In this document: positions 42,558-50,333 of the stretch, piece by piece
How the letters are laid out: the number at the start of each line of letters is the position of its first letter
Position numbering within the stretch: position 1 is the stretch's first letter
DNA from: Bosea vaviloviae
GTDB lineage: Bacteria; Pseudomonadota; Alphaproteobacteria; Rhizobiales; Beijerinckiaceae
Assembly: GCF_001741865.1 (NCBI RefSeq)
Contig: NZ_CP017147.1
Location: 1,417,001-1,481,000 of the forward strand
Length of the DNA stretch: 64,000 bases
Direction: 5' to 3'
The notes under the pieces: model-generated
What the model was told of the DNA's origin: nothing
What the model saw: the letters and a program-made list of their open reading frames with translations, nothing else
The model's database searches: none
Made by a program: the position numbers and the translations under genes

Positions 42558-44546
42558 CTACTCCGCCGCGAGCGCGATCTCCGGCACCTGCGGATAGTCG
42601 CGCCGGACAGTGGCGAAGGAAGACGGGACGTCAGCTTGCGAGCCGGCCTCGCGCATCGCCGCAAAGATCTTCGTCTTGGTGAAGAAGCGCCAATGCACCG
42701 GCAGGGCCGCGAGCAGGCGCGTCAGGGCGGCGTAGTTCCCGTCGTGCCAGACGCTCTCGAAGGCGTCGCGCTCCGGGCCGAAATGGAAATGCCTGCCATG
42801 CGCGTTCGGCTTCATCTCCGCCCTGAGTGCAGCCGTCGCCTCGGCATCGACCGCTCTGTCCCGGATCACCACGCCATAGCGGTCTTTCGCCGCTGCCACG
42901 CTGACATAGCCGCGCGCGACATCGAGCAGCACGCGCTCGGGTTCGCGCTCCAGCGGTGAACCGCGCCCGCCGCCACCCGGCGAATGGATGTGGATGATGT
43001 CGCCGGGCTCGGTGACGGCGATGTCGGTGTTGCCGAGCACGCGTTCATTGGCGGCGCCGGGGTTGATGATGAAGTTCGAGGGCTCGGCCGAAAGCCCGCC
43101 CAGCGTGCCCCAGGGCCGGAAGATCGAGCGGTCGCGGTTGCGCGCGGTGATGCGGGTGTTGGGCGCGAAGACCTTGAACTCCATCACGGTCGCAAGCCCG
43201 CCGCGCCAGCGCCCGGCGCCGCCGGAATCGGGCAGCAGGCCATAGCGCACGAACTGGATCGGCACCTCCGTCTCGGTGATCTCGATCGGCGTGTTCTTGA
43301 GATAGGCGGCGTCGGCGCCCGAGCCGTTGGGGCCGTCGCGATGCGGCATGCCGCCGCCGCCGCCGACCACCGGATTGATTGCGGCGATGATGCTGCGATG
43401 CGTCTTTTCGTCGGTCGTCATCACATTGACGATCGAGCTCGAGCCCGCCGGCGCCGCCGGCATGCGCTCGGGGATGGCGAGGCTGAAGGCGCCGAAGATC
43501 AGGCTGCGCACCCGTCCGCAGGTCAGGCTGCGCATGCCCACCGCCGCCGGGAAGGACGGGTTCAGCACCGTGCCCTCGGGCGCGATGCAGGTGAAGGGGC
43601 GCGTCAGGCCGGAGTTGAGCAGGAGCTGCGGGTTGAGCGTATAGAGCACGTAATAGACGCCGACGAGCAGCAGGGTGTGGCGCGGGTCGCTGCCGGTGGG
43701 AACATTGAGCGAGGAGCCGAGCTGCGGGTCGGAGCCGGTGAAATCGAGTACCGCTTCGCAGCCCTTGATCGTCAGCGTCAGCGCGAGCCGGCAGGGATTG
43801 CCGTCGACGCTGTCCTCATCGGCATAGTCGGAGAAGAAGTATTCGCCATCTGGGATCGAGCGCAGGATCTCGCGGGCCTGGTGCTCGGCATAGTCCATCA
43901 ACCCGTCGAGCCCCTCCATGAAGCCCTTGGCGCCGAACTTCGCGATCATCGCCTGAATCTTGCGCTCGCCGGTGTTGAGCGCGCCGGCCAGCGCCTTGAG
44001 GTCGCCCATGTTGAGGTCGGGCTTGCGCACATTCATCATCATGATGCGCAGCACCTTCTCGTCGAAGACGCCGTCGCGCATCAATGTCATCGGCGGGAAA
44101 CGGATGCCCTCCTGGTGGATCTCGGTCAGCGAGCGCGACAGGCTGGCGGGCACCGCGCCGCCCATATCGGTGTTGTGGACATGGCCGCCGACGAAGCAGA
44201 CGATCTCGCCTTCATGGAAGATCGGCTTCCAGAGATGCGTGTCGGGGGCGTGCGTCGCGAGATAGCCGCTATAGGGATCGTTGGTGAAGGCGATGTCGCC
44301 CGGCCGGTATTCGTCGACGAGGTTGATGGCGCGGTTGTAGTTCATGCCCGGATACCAGGTCGCGCCCAGATCCATCGGCACGGCGACGACGCGGCCGGTC
44401 TTGTCCATCACCATCACGGTGAAGTCCTCGGTCTCCTTGACGAAGGTCGAGTGCGCCGTGCGGTAGAGCGTGTAGGCCATGTTCTCGGCCGCGGCCCGGC
44501 AATGGTTCGCCAGAACCTGCAATGTCACCTTGTCGACCATGCTCAA
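42558..44546 (-). CDS. hyuB: hydantoinase B/oxoprolinase family protein
   Basis: A 662-residue protein of the N-methylhydantoinase B/acetone carboxylase alpha class. Visible motifs include YTLYRTAHSTFVKETEDFTVMVMD near the N-terminus, DPYSGYLATHAPDTHLWKPIFHEGEIVCFVGGHVHNTDMGGAVP and IHSPGGGGRGSPLEREPERV near the C-terminus. It overlaps hyuA by 4 bp, and the two should form one ATP-dependent enzyme that opens hydantoin, 5-oxoproline or related cyclic amides. The specific substrate is unknown. Confidence 0.9.
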   Translation of the reverse strand: MSMVDKVTLQVLANHCRAAAENMAYTLYRTAHSTFVKETEDFTVMVMDKTGRVVAVPMDLGATWYPGMNYNRAINLVDEYRPGDIAFTNDPYSGYLATHAPDTHLWKPIFHEGEIVCFVGGHVHNTDMGGAVPASLSRSLTEIHQEGIRFPPMTLMRDGVFDEKVLRIMMMNVRKPDLNMGDLKALAGALNTGERKIQAMIAKFGAKGFMEGLDGLMDYAEHQAREILRSIPDGEYFFSDYADEDSVDGNPCRLALTLTIKGCEAVLDFTGSDPQLGSSLNVPTGSDPRHTLLLVGVYYVLYTLNPQLLLNSGLTRPFTCIAPEGTVLNPSFPAAVGMRSLTCGRVRSLIFGAFSLAIPERMPAAPAGSSSIVNVMTTDEKTHRSIIAAINPVVGGGGGMPHRDGPNGSGADAAYLKNTPIEITETEVPIQFVRYGLLPDSGGAGRWRGGLATVMEFKVFAPNTRITARNRDRSIFRPWGTLGGLSAEPSNFIINPGAANERVLGNTDIAVTEPGDIIHIHSPGGGGRGSPLEREPERVLLDVARGYVSVAAAKDRYGVVIRDRAVDAEATAALRAEMKPNAHGRHFHFGPERDAFESVWHDGNYAALTRLLAALPVHWRFFTKTKIFAAMREAGSQADVPSSFATVRRDYPQVPEIALAAE

Positions 44547-46594
44547 GCCTCCGTCCGCAAGGTGAGGTGAAGGTTCAGCCAGCCATCGACATGGGCCTCG
44601 AAGCCGGCGGGAATGCAGATGGTGGTGTCGTCCTGCGCCACGATGGCGGGGCCGGAAAAGCGGTGGCCGTGGCGCAGCGCGTTGCGGTGATAGAGCGCGA
44701 CCTCCTGGCTTGTCCCGTCGAGCCAGACCGGGATCAACCGCTCGGCTGTGACGGTCCCGGATGCGGCCTCCGGTACGGCGGTGAGGCCTGGCCGCTCGGT
44801 CGTGCCGCTGACGACGAGGCGCAGATTGACGATCTGGACCTCCCCGGCCTCGTCGTTGAAATCGTAGATCGCCAGATGCTGGCGGTGGAAGGCAGCATTG
44901 ATCGCGGCAATGTCGCCCTCCGCCAGCCAGGCCTCGGAGAGCGGCACCTCGATCTCGAAGGACTGGCCGTGATAGCGCATATCGGCCGAGAGGGTCTCGA
45001 TGACCTGGCCGGTGAAGCCTTGCTCATCCCGGATCCAGGTCGAGCCGTCGGCCTTGAGCCGGAGAAGCGCTTCCCTGAGACGCGGCAAGGATTCTGCTGC
45101 GGAGGGCGCGAAGATCGTCTGGATGAAGTCGCCCTTCACATCGGCGATCAGGCCGCCGAGCGCGCTGACCACGCCTGGCCGTTGCGGCACCATCACATGG
45201 GGAATGCCGAGCTCGCGCGCCAGGAAGCAGCCCAGCATCGGGCCGGCGCCGCCAAACGGCATCAGCGTGAACTCGCGCAGGTCGACGCCATAACGCGCGA
45301 CGAGCTTGTTGACCTCGACGAACATCTCCGAGACCGCCACCGCGATGATCGCCTCCGCCGTCGCTTGCGAGGCGAGGCCCAAGAGCCCGGCGAGCTCGCC
45401 GATCACGGCCTCGGCCCGGTCGCGCCGCATGCCGATCTGGTCATAGGCGATCGGGGTATGGCCGAGGAAACCGCAAGCGGCCATCGCGTCGGTGACGGTC
45501 GCGCGCATGCCGCCGCGGCCATAGCAGGCCGGGCCTGGGGTCGAGCCGGCGCTTTCCGGTCCGACCTTGAGCACGCCGAAGGCGTCGGCCCAGGCGATCG
45601 AGCCGCCGCCGCTGCCGATGGATGTGACGGAGACGCTGGGCACGAAGAGTGGGAAATCGCCGACGGTCTCGCCGGTGCCGAATTGCGGCTTGCCGTCGAT
45701 GATCAAGGCGAGGTCGGCGCTGGTGCCGCCGATATCGAGCGTCAGCACATGGGCGATGCCGGCCTGTTCGGCGAGATAGGCCGCACCGATGACGCCGGAC
45801 GCCGTGCCCGAGAGCAGCATGTTGACGCAGGCGCGCTTGCCGGTCTGCGCATTCATCAGCCCGCCATTGGATTTGGTCAGCATCGGCCCAGCTGGCACGC
45901 CGCGCGAGGCGAGAGCCGCCTCGAGCGCGCCGAGATAGCCGGCGACGCGCGGATGGACATAGCCGTTCAGGATCGCAGTCGTGCTGCGCTCATATTCGCG
46001 GATCACCGGCCAGACCTCGCTGGAGGTGAAGACGAAGAGTTCCGGCGCAAGCTCCGCGATCAGCGCCTTGGCCTGCGCCTCATGGACGGGATTGCGATAG
46101 GCGTGCAGGAAGGAGATGACGACGCCGTCCACGTCCTTGCTGCGGATTGTCGCGATGACATCGGCCAGCGCCGCGCGGTCGAGCTCCTCGGCGACCGCGC
46201 CATTGGCGAGCTGGCGCTGCCTGACGCCATGGATCAGGTCGCGCGGGATCAATTGCTCGGGCCTGGCGCAGAACAGCGAATACATCTCCGGCATGCGCAG
46301 CCGGGCGAGTTCGATCACGTCCTCGAAACCGGCGGTGGTGATCAGGGCGAGCCGGCTGCCCTTGCGCTGGATGATGGTGTTGATGCCGACCGTGGTGCCG
46401 TGGACGAAGGAGATGACCTCCTCGGGCGCCACGCCATGGCGCTCCTGCAGGAGGCTCAAGCCGTCGAGCAGCTCCTTGCCGGGTTCGTTCGGCGTGGTCA
46501 GGACCTTGATGGTCTCGAACCGGTTGGTGCCGGTTTCCATCGCGCAGAAGTCGATGAAGGTGCCGCCGATGTCGACGCCGATACGCCAGCTCAT
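44543..46594 (-). CDS. hyuA: hydantoinase/oxoprolinase A subunit family protein
   Basis: About 683 residues. The ATP-binding fold begins at once (RIGVDIGGTFIDFCAME) and recurs as LTLDIGGTSADLALI; SVTSIGSGGGSIAW and PGPACYGRGG are typical of the HyuA/acetone carboxylase beta class. The ATG at 46594 is chosen because the family N-terminus starts there; the frame running to 46648 adds an unrelated leader. It is transcribed before hyuB. A LysR-type palindrome sits 82-96 bp upstream. Confidence 0.92.
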   Translation of the reverse strand: MSWRIGVDIGGTFIDFCAMETGTNRFETIKVLTTPNEPGKELLDGLSLLQERHGVAPEEVISFVHGTTVGINTIIQRKGSRLALITTAGFEDVIELARLRMPEMYSLFCARPEQLIPRDLIHGVRQRQLANGAVAEELDRAALADVIATIRSKDVDGVVISFLHAYRNPVHEAQAKALIAELAPELFVFTSSEVWPVIREYERSTTAILNGYVHPRVAGYLGALEAALASRGVPAGPMLTKSNGGLMNAQTGKRACVNMLLSGTASGVIGAAYLAEQAGIAHVLTLDIGGTSADLALIIDGKPQFGTGETVGDFPLFVPSVSVTSIGSGGGSIAWADAFGVLKVGPESAGSTPGPACYGRGGMRATVTDAMAACGFLGHTPIAYDQIGMRRDRAEAVIGELAGLLGLASQATAEAIIAVAVSEMFVEVNKLVARYGVDLREFTLMPFGGAGPMLGCFLARELGIPHVMVPQRPGVVSALGGLIADVKGDFIQTIFAPSAAESLPRLREALLRLKADGSTWIRDEQGFTGQVIETLSADMRYHGQSFEIEVPLSEAWLAEGDIAAINAAFHRQHLAIYDFNDEAGEVQIVNLRLVVSGTTERPGLTAVPEAASGTVTAERLIPVWLDGTSQEVALYHRNALRHGHRFSGPAIVAQDDTTICIPAGFEAHVDGWLNLHLTLRTEA

Positions 46595-46675
46595 GAATCC
46601 GCCCGCTCGCGAGAATGCAGTTGGCAATCTGAGGGCAGGGGGCGGCACCGTCCAAGAGCAAAATGCGACAGGCGG

Positions 46676-46690
46676 ATAAGCCTGGCTTAT
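46676..46690. promoter_or_regulatory. candidate LysR-type operator upstream of hyuA (ATAA-N7-TTAT)
   Basis: ATAAGCCTGGCTTAT is a perfect 7-1-7 palindrome with a T-N11-A core (T46677 and A46689). It lies between the LysR gene stop and hyuA, about 85 bp before the hyuA start. Its sequence matches the site at 23785-23799 at 14 of 15 positions. Confidence 0.6.
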
Positions 46691-46694
46691 GGAA

Positions 46695-47606
46695 TCAGGG
46701 TTCGTGCTGTTCGAGGCCGAGGCTTTTGCAGGCGTTGCGCAGATGGGCCCGCAGCAATTCGTGATTGCGCGAAAGCGGCCGGCGCGAACTCGTCAGCAGG
46801 CAAAGCGGCAAGGCGACATTTGGCCGGAAGGGGCGGGTCACCAGTCCCGGAAAGCTGTGCCAGGGCAAAAGCCCATCGACGATCGCAATGCCGAGCCCCT
46901 GCTGCACGAAGGCGAGCGCGATGATCGAGACGTCGATCTCCATCTCCGGCTGGATGCTGACGCCTTCGCGCCCCAGCGCCGCCCGCAGCAACTGCCCGGG
47001 AAGGGATTCGGCGCGATAGGAAATCAGCGTCTCGCCCCGCAGATCGGCTGGGCCGATCGCCTCGCGGGAGGCGAGAGGGTGGGCCGAGGGCAGGACGCAG
47101 ACGATGCGGGTGTGGCCGATGATCTCCGTATCGATCAGGGGAAACGATTGATCGGTCATCGCGATGCCGAGGCCGGCCTGGCCGCGATCCAGCATCGCCA
47201 CGATCACCTCGGCCGGCACGACAAAGGACAGGATGCGGATATCGGCATGGGCCGCCCGGAAATGGCGCAAGGCCTCCGGCACCAGAGCCAGCGAAGGTGG
47301 CGCGGAGGCCGCGAGCCGCACCACGCCGGATTTGCTCTGGCGCAGATCGCCGGCGCGCTGCCGCAGCCCTTCGAGATCGCTGAACAGCCGGTCGACTTCC
47401 GGATAGAGCTCCTCCGCCTCCGGCGTCGGGATCAATCGGCCCTTGATCCGCAGGAACAGCTTGAAGCCGAGCTCGTCCTCGGTGTGCAGCAGGATCTGGC
47501 TCAAGGCCGGCTGCGAGACGTTGAGCGCCTCGGCCGCGCTGGTCAGCGTGCCGCAGCGCATCACCATGCGAAAGACTTCGAGTTGCCGCGCGCGCATCCG
47601 CCTCAT
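46695..47606 (-). CDS. LysR family transcriptional regulator
   Basis: A 303-residue regulator. The HTH is RQLEVFRMVMRCGTLTSAAEALNVSQPALSQILLHTEDELGFKLFLR, and the effector domain begins near residue 95 with VVRLAASAPPSLALVPEALRHFRAAHAD. It lies directly upstream of hyuA-hyuB on the same strand, with an ATAA-N7-TTAT palindrome both before its own start and before hyuA. This supports regulation of the hydantoinase genes and of itself. An alternative ATG lies three codons into the frame (47597). Confidence 0.9.
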   Translation of the reverse strand: MRRMRARQLEVFRMVMRCGTLTSAAEALNVSQPALSQILLHTEDELGFKLFLRIKGRLIPTPEAEELYPEVDRLFSDLEGLRQRAGDLRQSKSGVVRLAASAPPSLALVPEALRHFRAAHADIRILSFVVPAEVIVAMLDRGQAGLGIAMTDQSFPLIDTEIIGHTRIVCVLPSAHPLASREAIGPADLRGETLISYRAESLPGQLLRAALGREGVSIQPEMEIDVSIIALAFVQQGLGIAIVDGLLPWHSFPGLVTRPFRPNVALPLCLLTSSRRPLSRNHELLRAHLRNACKSLGLEQHEP

Positions 47607-47609
47607 TCC

Positions 47610-47624
47610 ATAATGAGGCCTTAT
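47610..47624. promoter_or_regulatory. candidate LysR autoregulatory site (ATAA-N7-TTAT)
   Basis: ATAATGAGGCCTTAT keeps the outer ATAA/TTAT arms and the T-N11-A spacing (T47611 and A47623) of the sites at 46676 and 23785. It lies four bases upstream of the LysR start codon. Its internal symmetry is weaker than at the other two sites. Confidence 0.45.
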
Positions 47625-47745
47625 AGCATGAGTCCCGCGCCGGGATTGGATGAATCGCTCGTGCGGGAAGCTCCGAGAGGTATTAGCCTGCGAAGGCTCC
47701 CGGGCGAATCGGGGCGGTCATCGACACGGAAAGGCTGGTCCCGAC

Positions 47746-48480
47746 ATGCGGCTTGGCGTCATCGCGGATGTTCACGGCAACCTCCCGGCCCTGGAGGCCG
47801 TGATGGAGCGGCTCGCCGGGCTGGAGCTCGATGCGGTCGTCAATCTCGGCGATTGCGCGTCGAGCCCGCTCTGGCCGGCCGAGTCCGTCGCGCTGCTGCG
47901 CAAGAGCGGGTTTCACCATGTCCGCGGCAATCACGACCGGGTGGTCGGCGCGCCGGATTCCACGGGGCTCGGCCCGTCCGACACCTATGCCCGGTCGCAG
48001 CTCGATCAGGAGGCGCGCGATTGGCTGCATGCGCTTCCCTTCAGCCTGTCCGTCGCAGGTGCGCTCTGCATCCATGCCAGTCCGCATGACGACAACACCT
48101 ATCTGCTCGAGAGCGTCGTGGCGGGACGCCTGCTGCCGGCCTCCCTGGCGGAGGTCGAAGGCAGGCTGGAAGGCCAGGACGCGCGGCTGATCCTATGCGC
48201 CCACAGCCATCTGCCGCGTCTTCTGCGGCTGGGGAGCGGCGCCACCATCGTCAACCCCGGCAGTGTCGGCTGCCCGGCCTATGACGATCCCGACGCGCCC
48301 GCCCATGTCTCGGAAAGCGGCTCGCCCCATGCCCGTTTCGCGCTCGTGACCGTGGAGGGAGACAAGGTCGAGGTCGCGTTCCAGGCGATTGCCTATGACT
48401 GGGACGCAGCCGCCCGCCGTGCGCGAGAGAATGGCCGCGAGGATTGGGCGCAGGCCCTGTTGAAGGGCTGGATGAGCTAG
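47746..48480 (+). CDS. metallophosphoesterase (YfcE/MJ0936-like)
   Basis: About 244 residues with all metallophosphatase motifs: IADVHGNLPAL (Asp7, His9), NLGDCASSP, VRGNHDRVV, CIHASPHDDN and CAHSHLPRL, then VNPGSVGCPAYDDP. It probably hydrolyses a phosphodiester or phosphomonoester with two metal ions. The ATG at 47746 begins the family N-terminus. The stop codon coincides with the CTAG at the left edge of the insertion sequence, but the same CTAG follows the element, so the pre-insertion frame probably ended at the same codon. Confidence 0.9.
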   Translation: MRLGVIADVHGNLPALEAVMERLAGLELDAVVNLGDCASSPLWPAESVALLRKSGFHHVRGNHDRVVGAPDSTGLGPSDTYARSQLDQEARDWLHALPFSLSVAGALCIHASPHDDNTYLLESVVAGRLLPASLAEVEGRLEGQDARLILCAHSHLPRLLRLGSGATIVNPGSVGCPAYDDPDAPAHVSESGSPHARFALVTVEGDKVEVAFQAIAYDWDAAARRARENGREDWAQALLKGWMS

Positions 48481-49812
48481 CAGGCTGCTGCAGAAGTCTC
48501 TGGCGGGATCGTCTTGGAGATGATTCATTCTGTCTGAGGCAGATGCGGGGTCTTGCGATGCGGGGACGTGAGGATCGGTCGGATAGCCTGTTCAGCTACA
48601 TCCGGCTGGAAGAGCGGGTTCCTGCGGATCATCCGCTGCGAGCGATCCGGGCTTTGGCGGACGAGGTTCTGGCGGGTCTGAACGGTCGCTTCGAGACGCT
48701 GTATTCGCAGATGGGTCGGCCCTCGATCCCACCGGAGATGCTGCTGCGCGCGACGCTGCTGCAGGCGTTCTTCTCGGTTCGCTCCGAGCGGATGCTGATG
48801 GAGCAGATCGACTACAATCTGCTGTTCCGGTGGTTCGTCGGGCTTGAGATGGATGCCGCGGTCTGGCACCCGACGGTGTTCACGCACAACCGCGACCGGC
48901 TTCTGGAAGCGGATGTGGCCCACGCCTTCCTGTCGGGGCTGCTGGCTTTGCGTCAGGTGAAGCAGCTCCTGTCGAGCGACCACTTCTCCGTCGATGGCAC
49001 GCTGATCGATGCCTGGGCCTCGATGAAGAGCTTCCGGCGCAAGGACGGCTCGGACGAGCCGCCTGGGCCTGGCCGCAACGGCGAGCGCAACTTCCGCAAG
49101 GAAAAGCGCTCGAATGTAACCCATGCCTCGACCACCGATCCCGATGCCCGGCTCTATCGCAAGAGCGACGGGCACGAGAGCCGGCTGTGCTTCATAGGCC
49201 ATGCGCTGATGGAGAACCGCCATGGCCTCGTGGTGGACGCGACGCTGACCCACGCCACCGGCACGGCCGAGCGCGAGGCAACGCTTGCGATGCTCGACCG
49301 GCGCGAAAGCCGACATCGGATCACGTTGGGAGCCGACAAGGCCTACGATGTCGAGGCCTTCGTGGGCGACCTGCGGGCGCGCCAGGTGACGCCGCACATC
49401 GCCATCAACGGCGCGGTGTCCAAGACCGGCAAGGTGCGCAAGACCGCCATCGACGGCCGCATCACCCGCCATCCCGGCTACGCGATCAGCCAGCGTTGCC
49501 GCAAGCGCATCGAGGAGGTCTTCGGCTGGATCAAGACCCAGGCCGGGCTGGCCAAGGTCAAGGTCCGGTCCCGGACCAAGGCCGAGGCGGTCTTCACCTT
49601 CGCAGTTGCCGCCTACAACCTCGTCCGCATCCCCAAGCTTCTAGCCCAGGCGACCGCATGAAGGGCAGCGCCAAGCGGACCAAGCCACGCTCCGGCAGCA
49701 GCATCCACCAGAAGACAAGCCGCCGACGCTTCCCAGCTGCGCCAGTCGCTGCCAAAACAGCAAAGACCATCTAAACCAAGAGCCAGAACAGACTTCTTCA
49801 GCAGCCTGCTAG
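48477..49812 (+). mobile_element. IS5-family insertion sequence with terminal inverted repeats and flanking CTAG
   Basis: Left terminus CAGGCTGCTGCAGAAGTCT (48481-48499) is matched in inverted orientation by the right terminus (49790-49808) with one mismatch. CTAG flanks both ends (48477-48480 and 49809-49812), consistent with a 4-bp target duplication; because CTAG is a palindrome, the exact edge is ambiguous. The body of about 1.33 kb holds one transposase gene. It sits between the phosphoesterase and marR genes. Confidence 0.85.
48558..49661 (+). CDS. IS5 family transposase
   Basis: About 367 residues. The N-terminal DUF772-type domain is MRGREDRSDSLFSYIRLEERVPADHPLRAIR with RPSIPPEMLLRATLLQAFFSVRSERMLMEQIDYNLLFRWFVGL. 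The DDE domain includes FSVDGTLIDAWAS (first Asp), TLGADKAYDVEAF (second Asp) and KRIEEVFGWIKTQAGL (Glu). No frameshift or stop is seen, so the element may be active. The ATG at 48558 gives the family's MRG start; ATG 48543 is possible. Confidence 0.92.
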   Translation: MRGREDRSDSLFSYIRLEERVPADHPLRAIRALADEVLAGLNGRFETLYSQMGRPSIPPEMLLRATLLQAFFSVRSERMLMEQIDYNLLFRWFVGLEMDAAVWHPTVFTHNRDRLLEADVAHAFLSGLLALRQVKQLLSSDHFSVDGTLIDAWASMKSFRRKDGSDEPPGPGRNGERNFRKEKRSNVTHASTTDPDARLYRKSDGHESRLCFIGHALMENRHGLVVDATLTHATGTAEREATLAMLDRRESRHRITLGADKAYDVEAFVGDLRARQVTPHIAINGAVSKTGKVRKTAIDGRITRHPGYAISQRCRKRIEEVFGWIKTQAGLAKVKVRSRTKAEAVFTFAVAAYNLVRIPKLLAQATA

Positions 49813-49869
49813 CGCTCGGCCACGTCATTCGCCAGTCTCACATGCCGGCAGGACTTGTCATTATCATAA

Positions 49870-49886
49870 TGGGGGCATATACCCGC
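49870..49886. promoter_or_regulatory. candidate MarR operator before marR
   Basis: TGGGGGCATATACCCGC, read on the minus strand, is GCGGGTATATGCCCCCA. This matches the element before the MFS gene (50304-50320) at 15 of 17 positions. Its GGGTATATGCCC-like core is partly symmetrical. It ends three bases before the preferred marR start, which suits autorepression. Confidence 0.6.
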
Positions 49887-49889
49887 ATC

Positions 49890-50288
49890 ATGAAGGTTGA
49901 TTGCTATTGCACCGTCCTGAGATCCGCCACTCGGCGGATGGCGGCGTTCTATGACGAGGCGATGGCGCCCTTGGGCATCAACATCGCCCAGTTCAGCTTG
50001 CTGCGCTCGATCGCGCGGCTCGAGCCCGTCATCCTGACCGAGCTCGGCCGGCGGATGGAGCTCGATCGTTCGACGATCGGGCGCAATGTCCGTGTGCTCG
50101 AGCGGATGGATTTGGTGCAGCTCGGCAGCGGCAAGGATCGGCGCGAGGCGACCGTGACGCTGACCGAGGCGGGGCGTCGGGTTCTGCAAGAGGCCGCGCC
50201 GCTTTGGGAGGCGGCGCAGGCGGCCCTGGAAGCGCGAATGGGCGTCAAGGCCACGCAGGAACTACGCGAGATCCTGAATCGGATCTGA
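49890..50288 (+). CDS. MarR family transcriptional regulator
   Basis: About 132 residues with the MarR winged-helix: INIAQFSLLRSIARLEPVILTELGRRMELDRSTIGRNVRVLERMDLVQLGSGKDRREATVTLTEAGRR. I place the start at ATG 49890, although the frame is open from 49842. An operator-like element occupies 49870-49886, and family members usually begin about here (MKxDCYCTxLRxATRR). It is followed after 45 bp by the MFS gene, which carries the same element, so it probably represses itself and the transporter. Confidence 0.87.
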   Translation: MKVDCYCTVLRSATRRMAAFYDEAMAPLGINIAQFSLLRSIARLEPVILTELGRRMELDRSTIGRNVRVLERMDLVQLGSGKDRREATVTLTEAGRRVLQEAAPLWEAAQAALEARMGVKATQELREILNRI

Positions 50289-50303
50289 TTTTCTCGACAA
50301 TTT

Positions 50304-50320
50304 GCGGGTAGATACCCCCA
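50304..50320. promoter_or_regulatory. candidate MarR operator before the MFS gene
   Basis: GCGGGTAGATACCCCCA lies 13 bp before the ATG of the MFS gene and is the second copy of the element before marR, in opposite orientation. It overlaps the expected promoter/leader zone and is followed by the AGGAG ribosome-binding site. Confidence 0.6.
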
Positions 50321-50333
50321 ATAGGAGACTGCC

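Noticed and set aside
44522..46924. An 800-codon open frame on the plus strand opposite hyuA
   Set aside because: It is the antisense shadow of hyuA with low-complexity, charged sequence and no recognisable domain.
49187..49774. A second gene inside the insertion sequence
   Set aside because: It is another frame of the transposase gene with Arg/His-rich translation and no similarity to IS accessory proteins.
49842..49889. Upstream start of marR
   Set aside because: The frame is open, but the region contains the operator-like element and the protein family begins near 49890.
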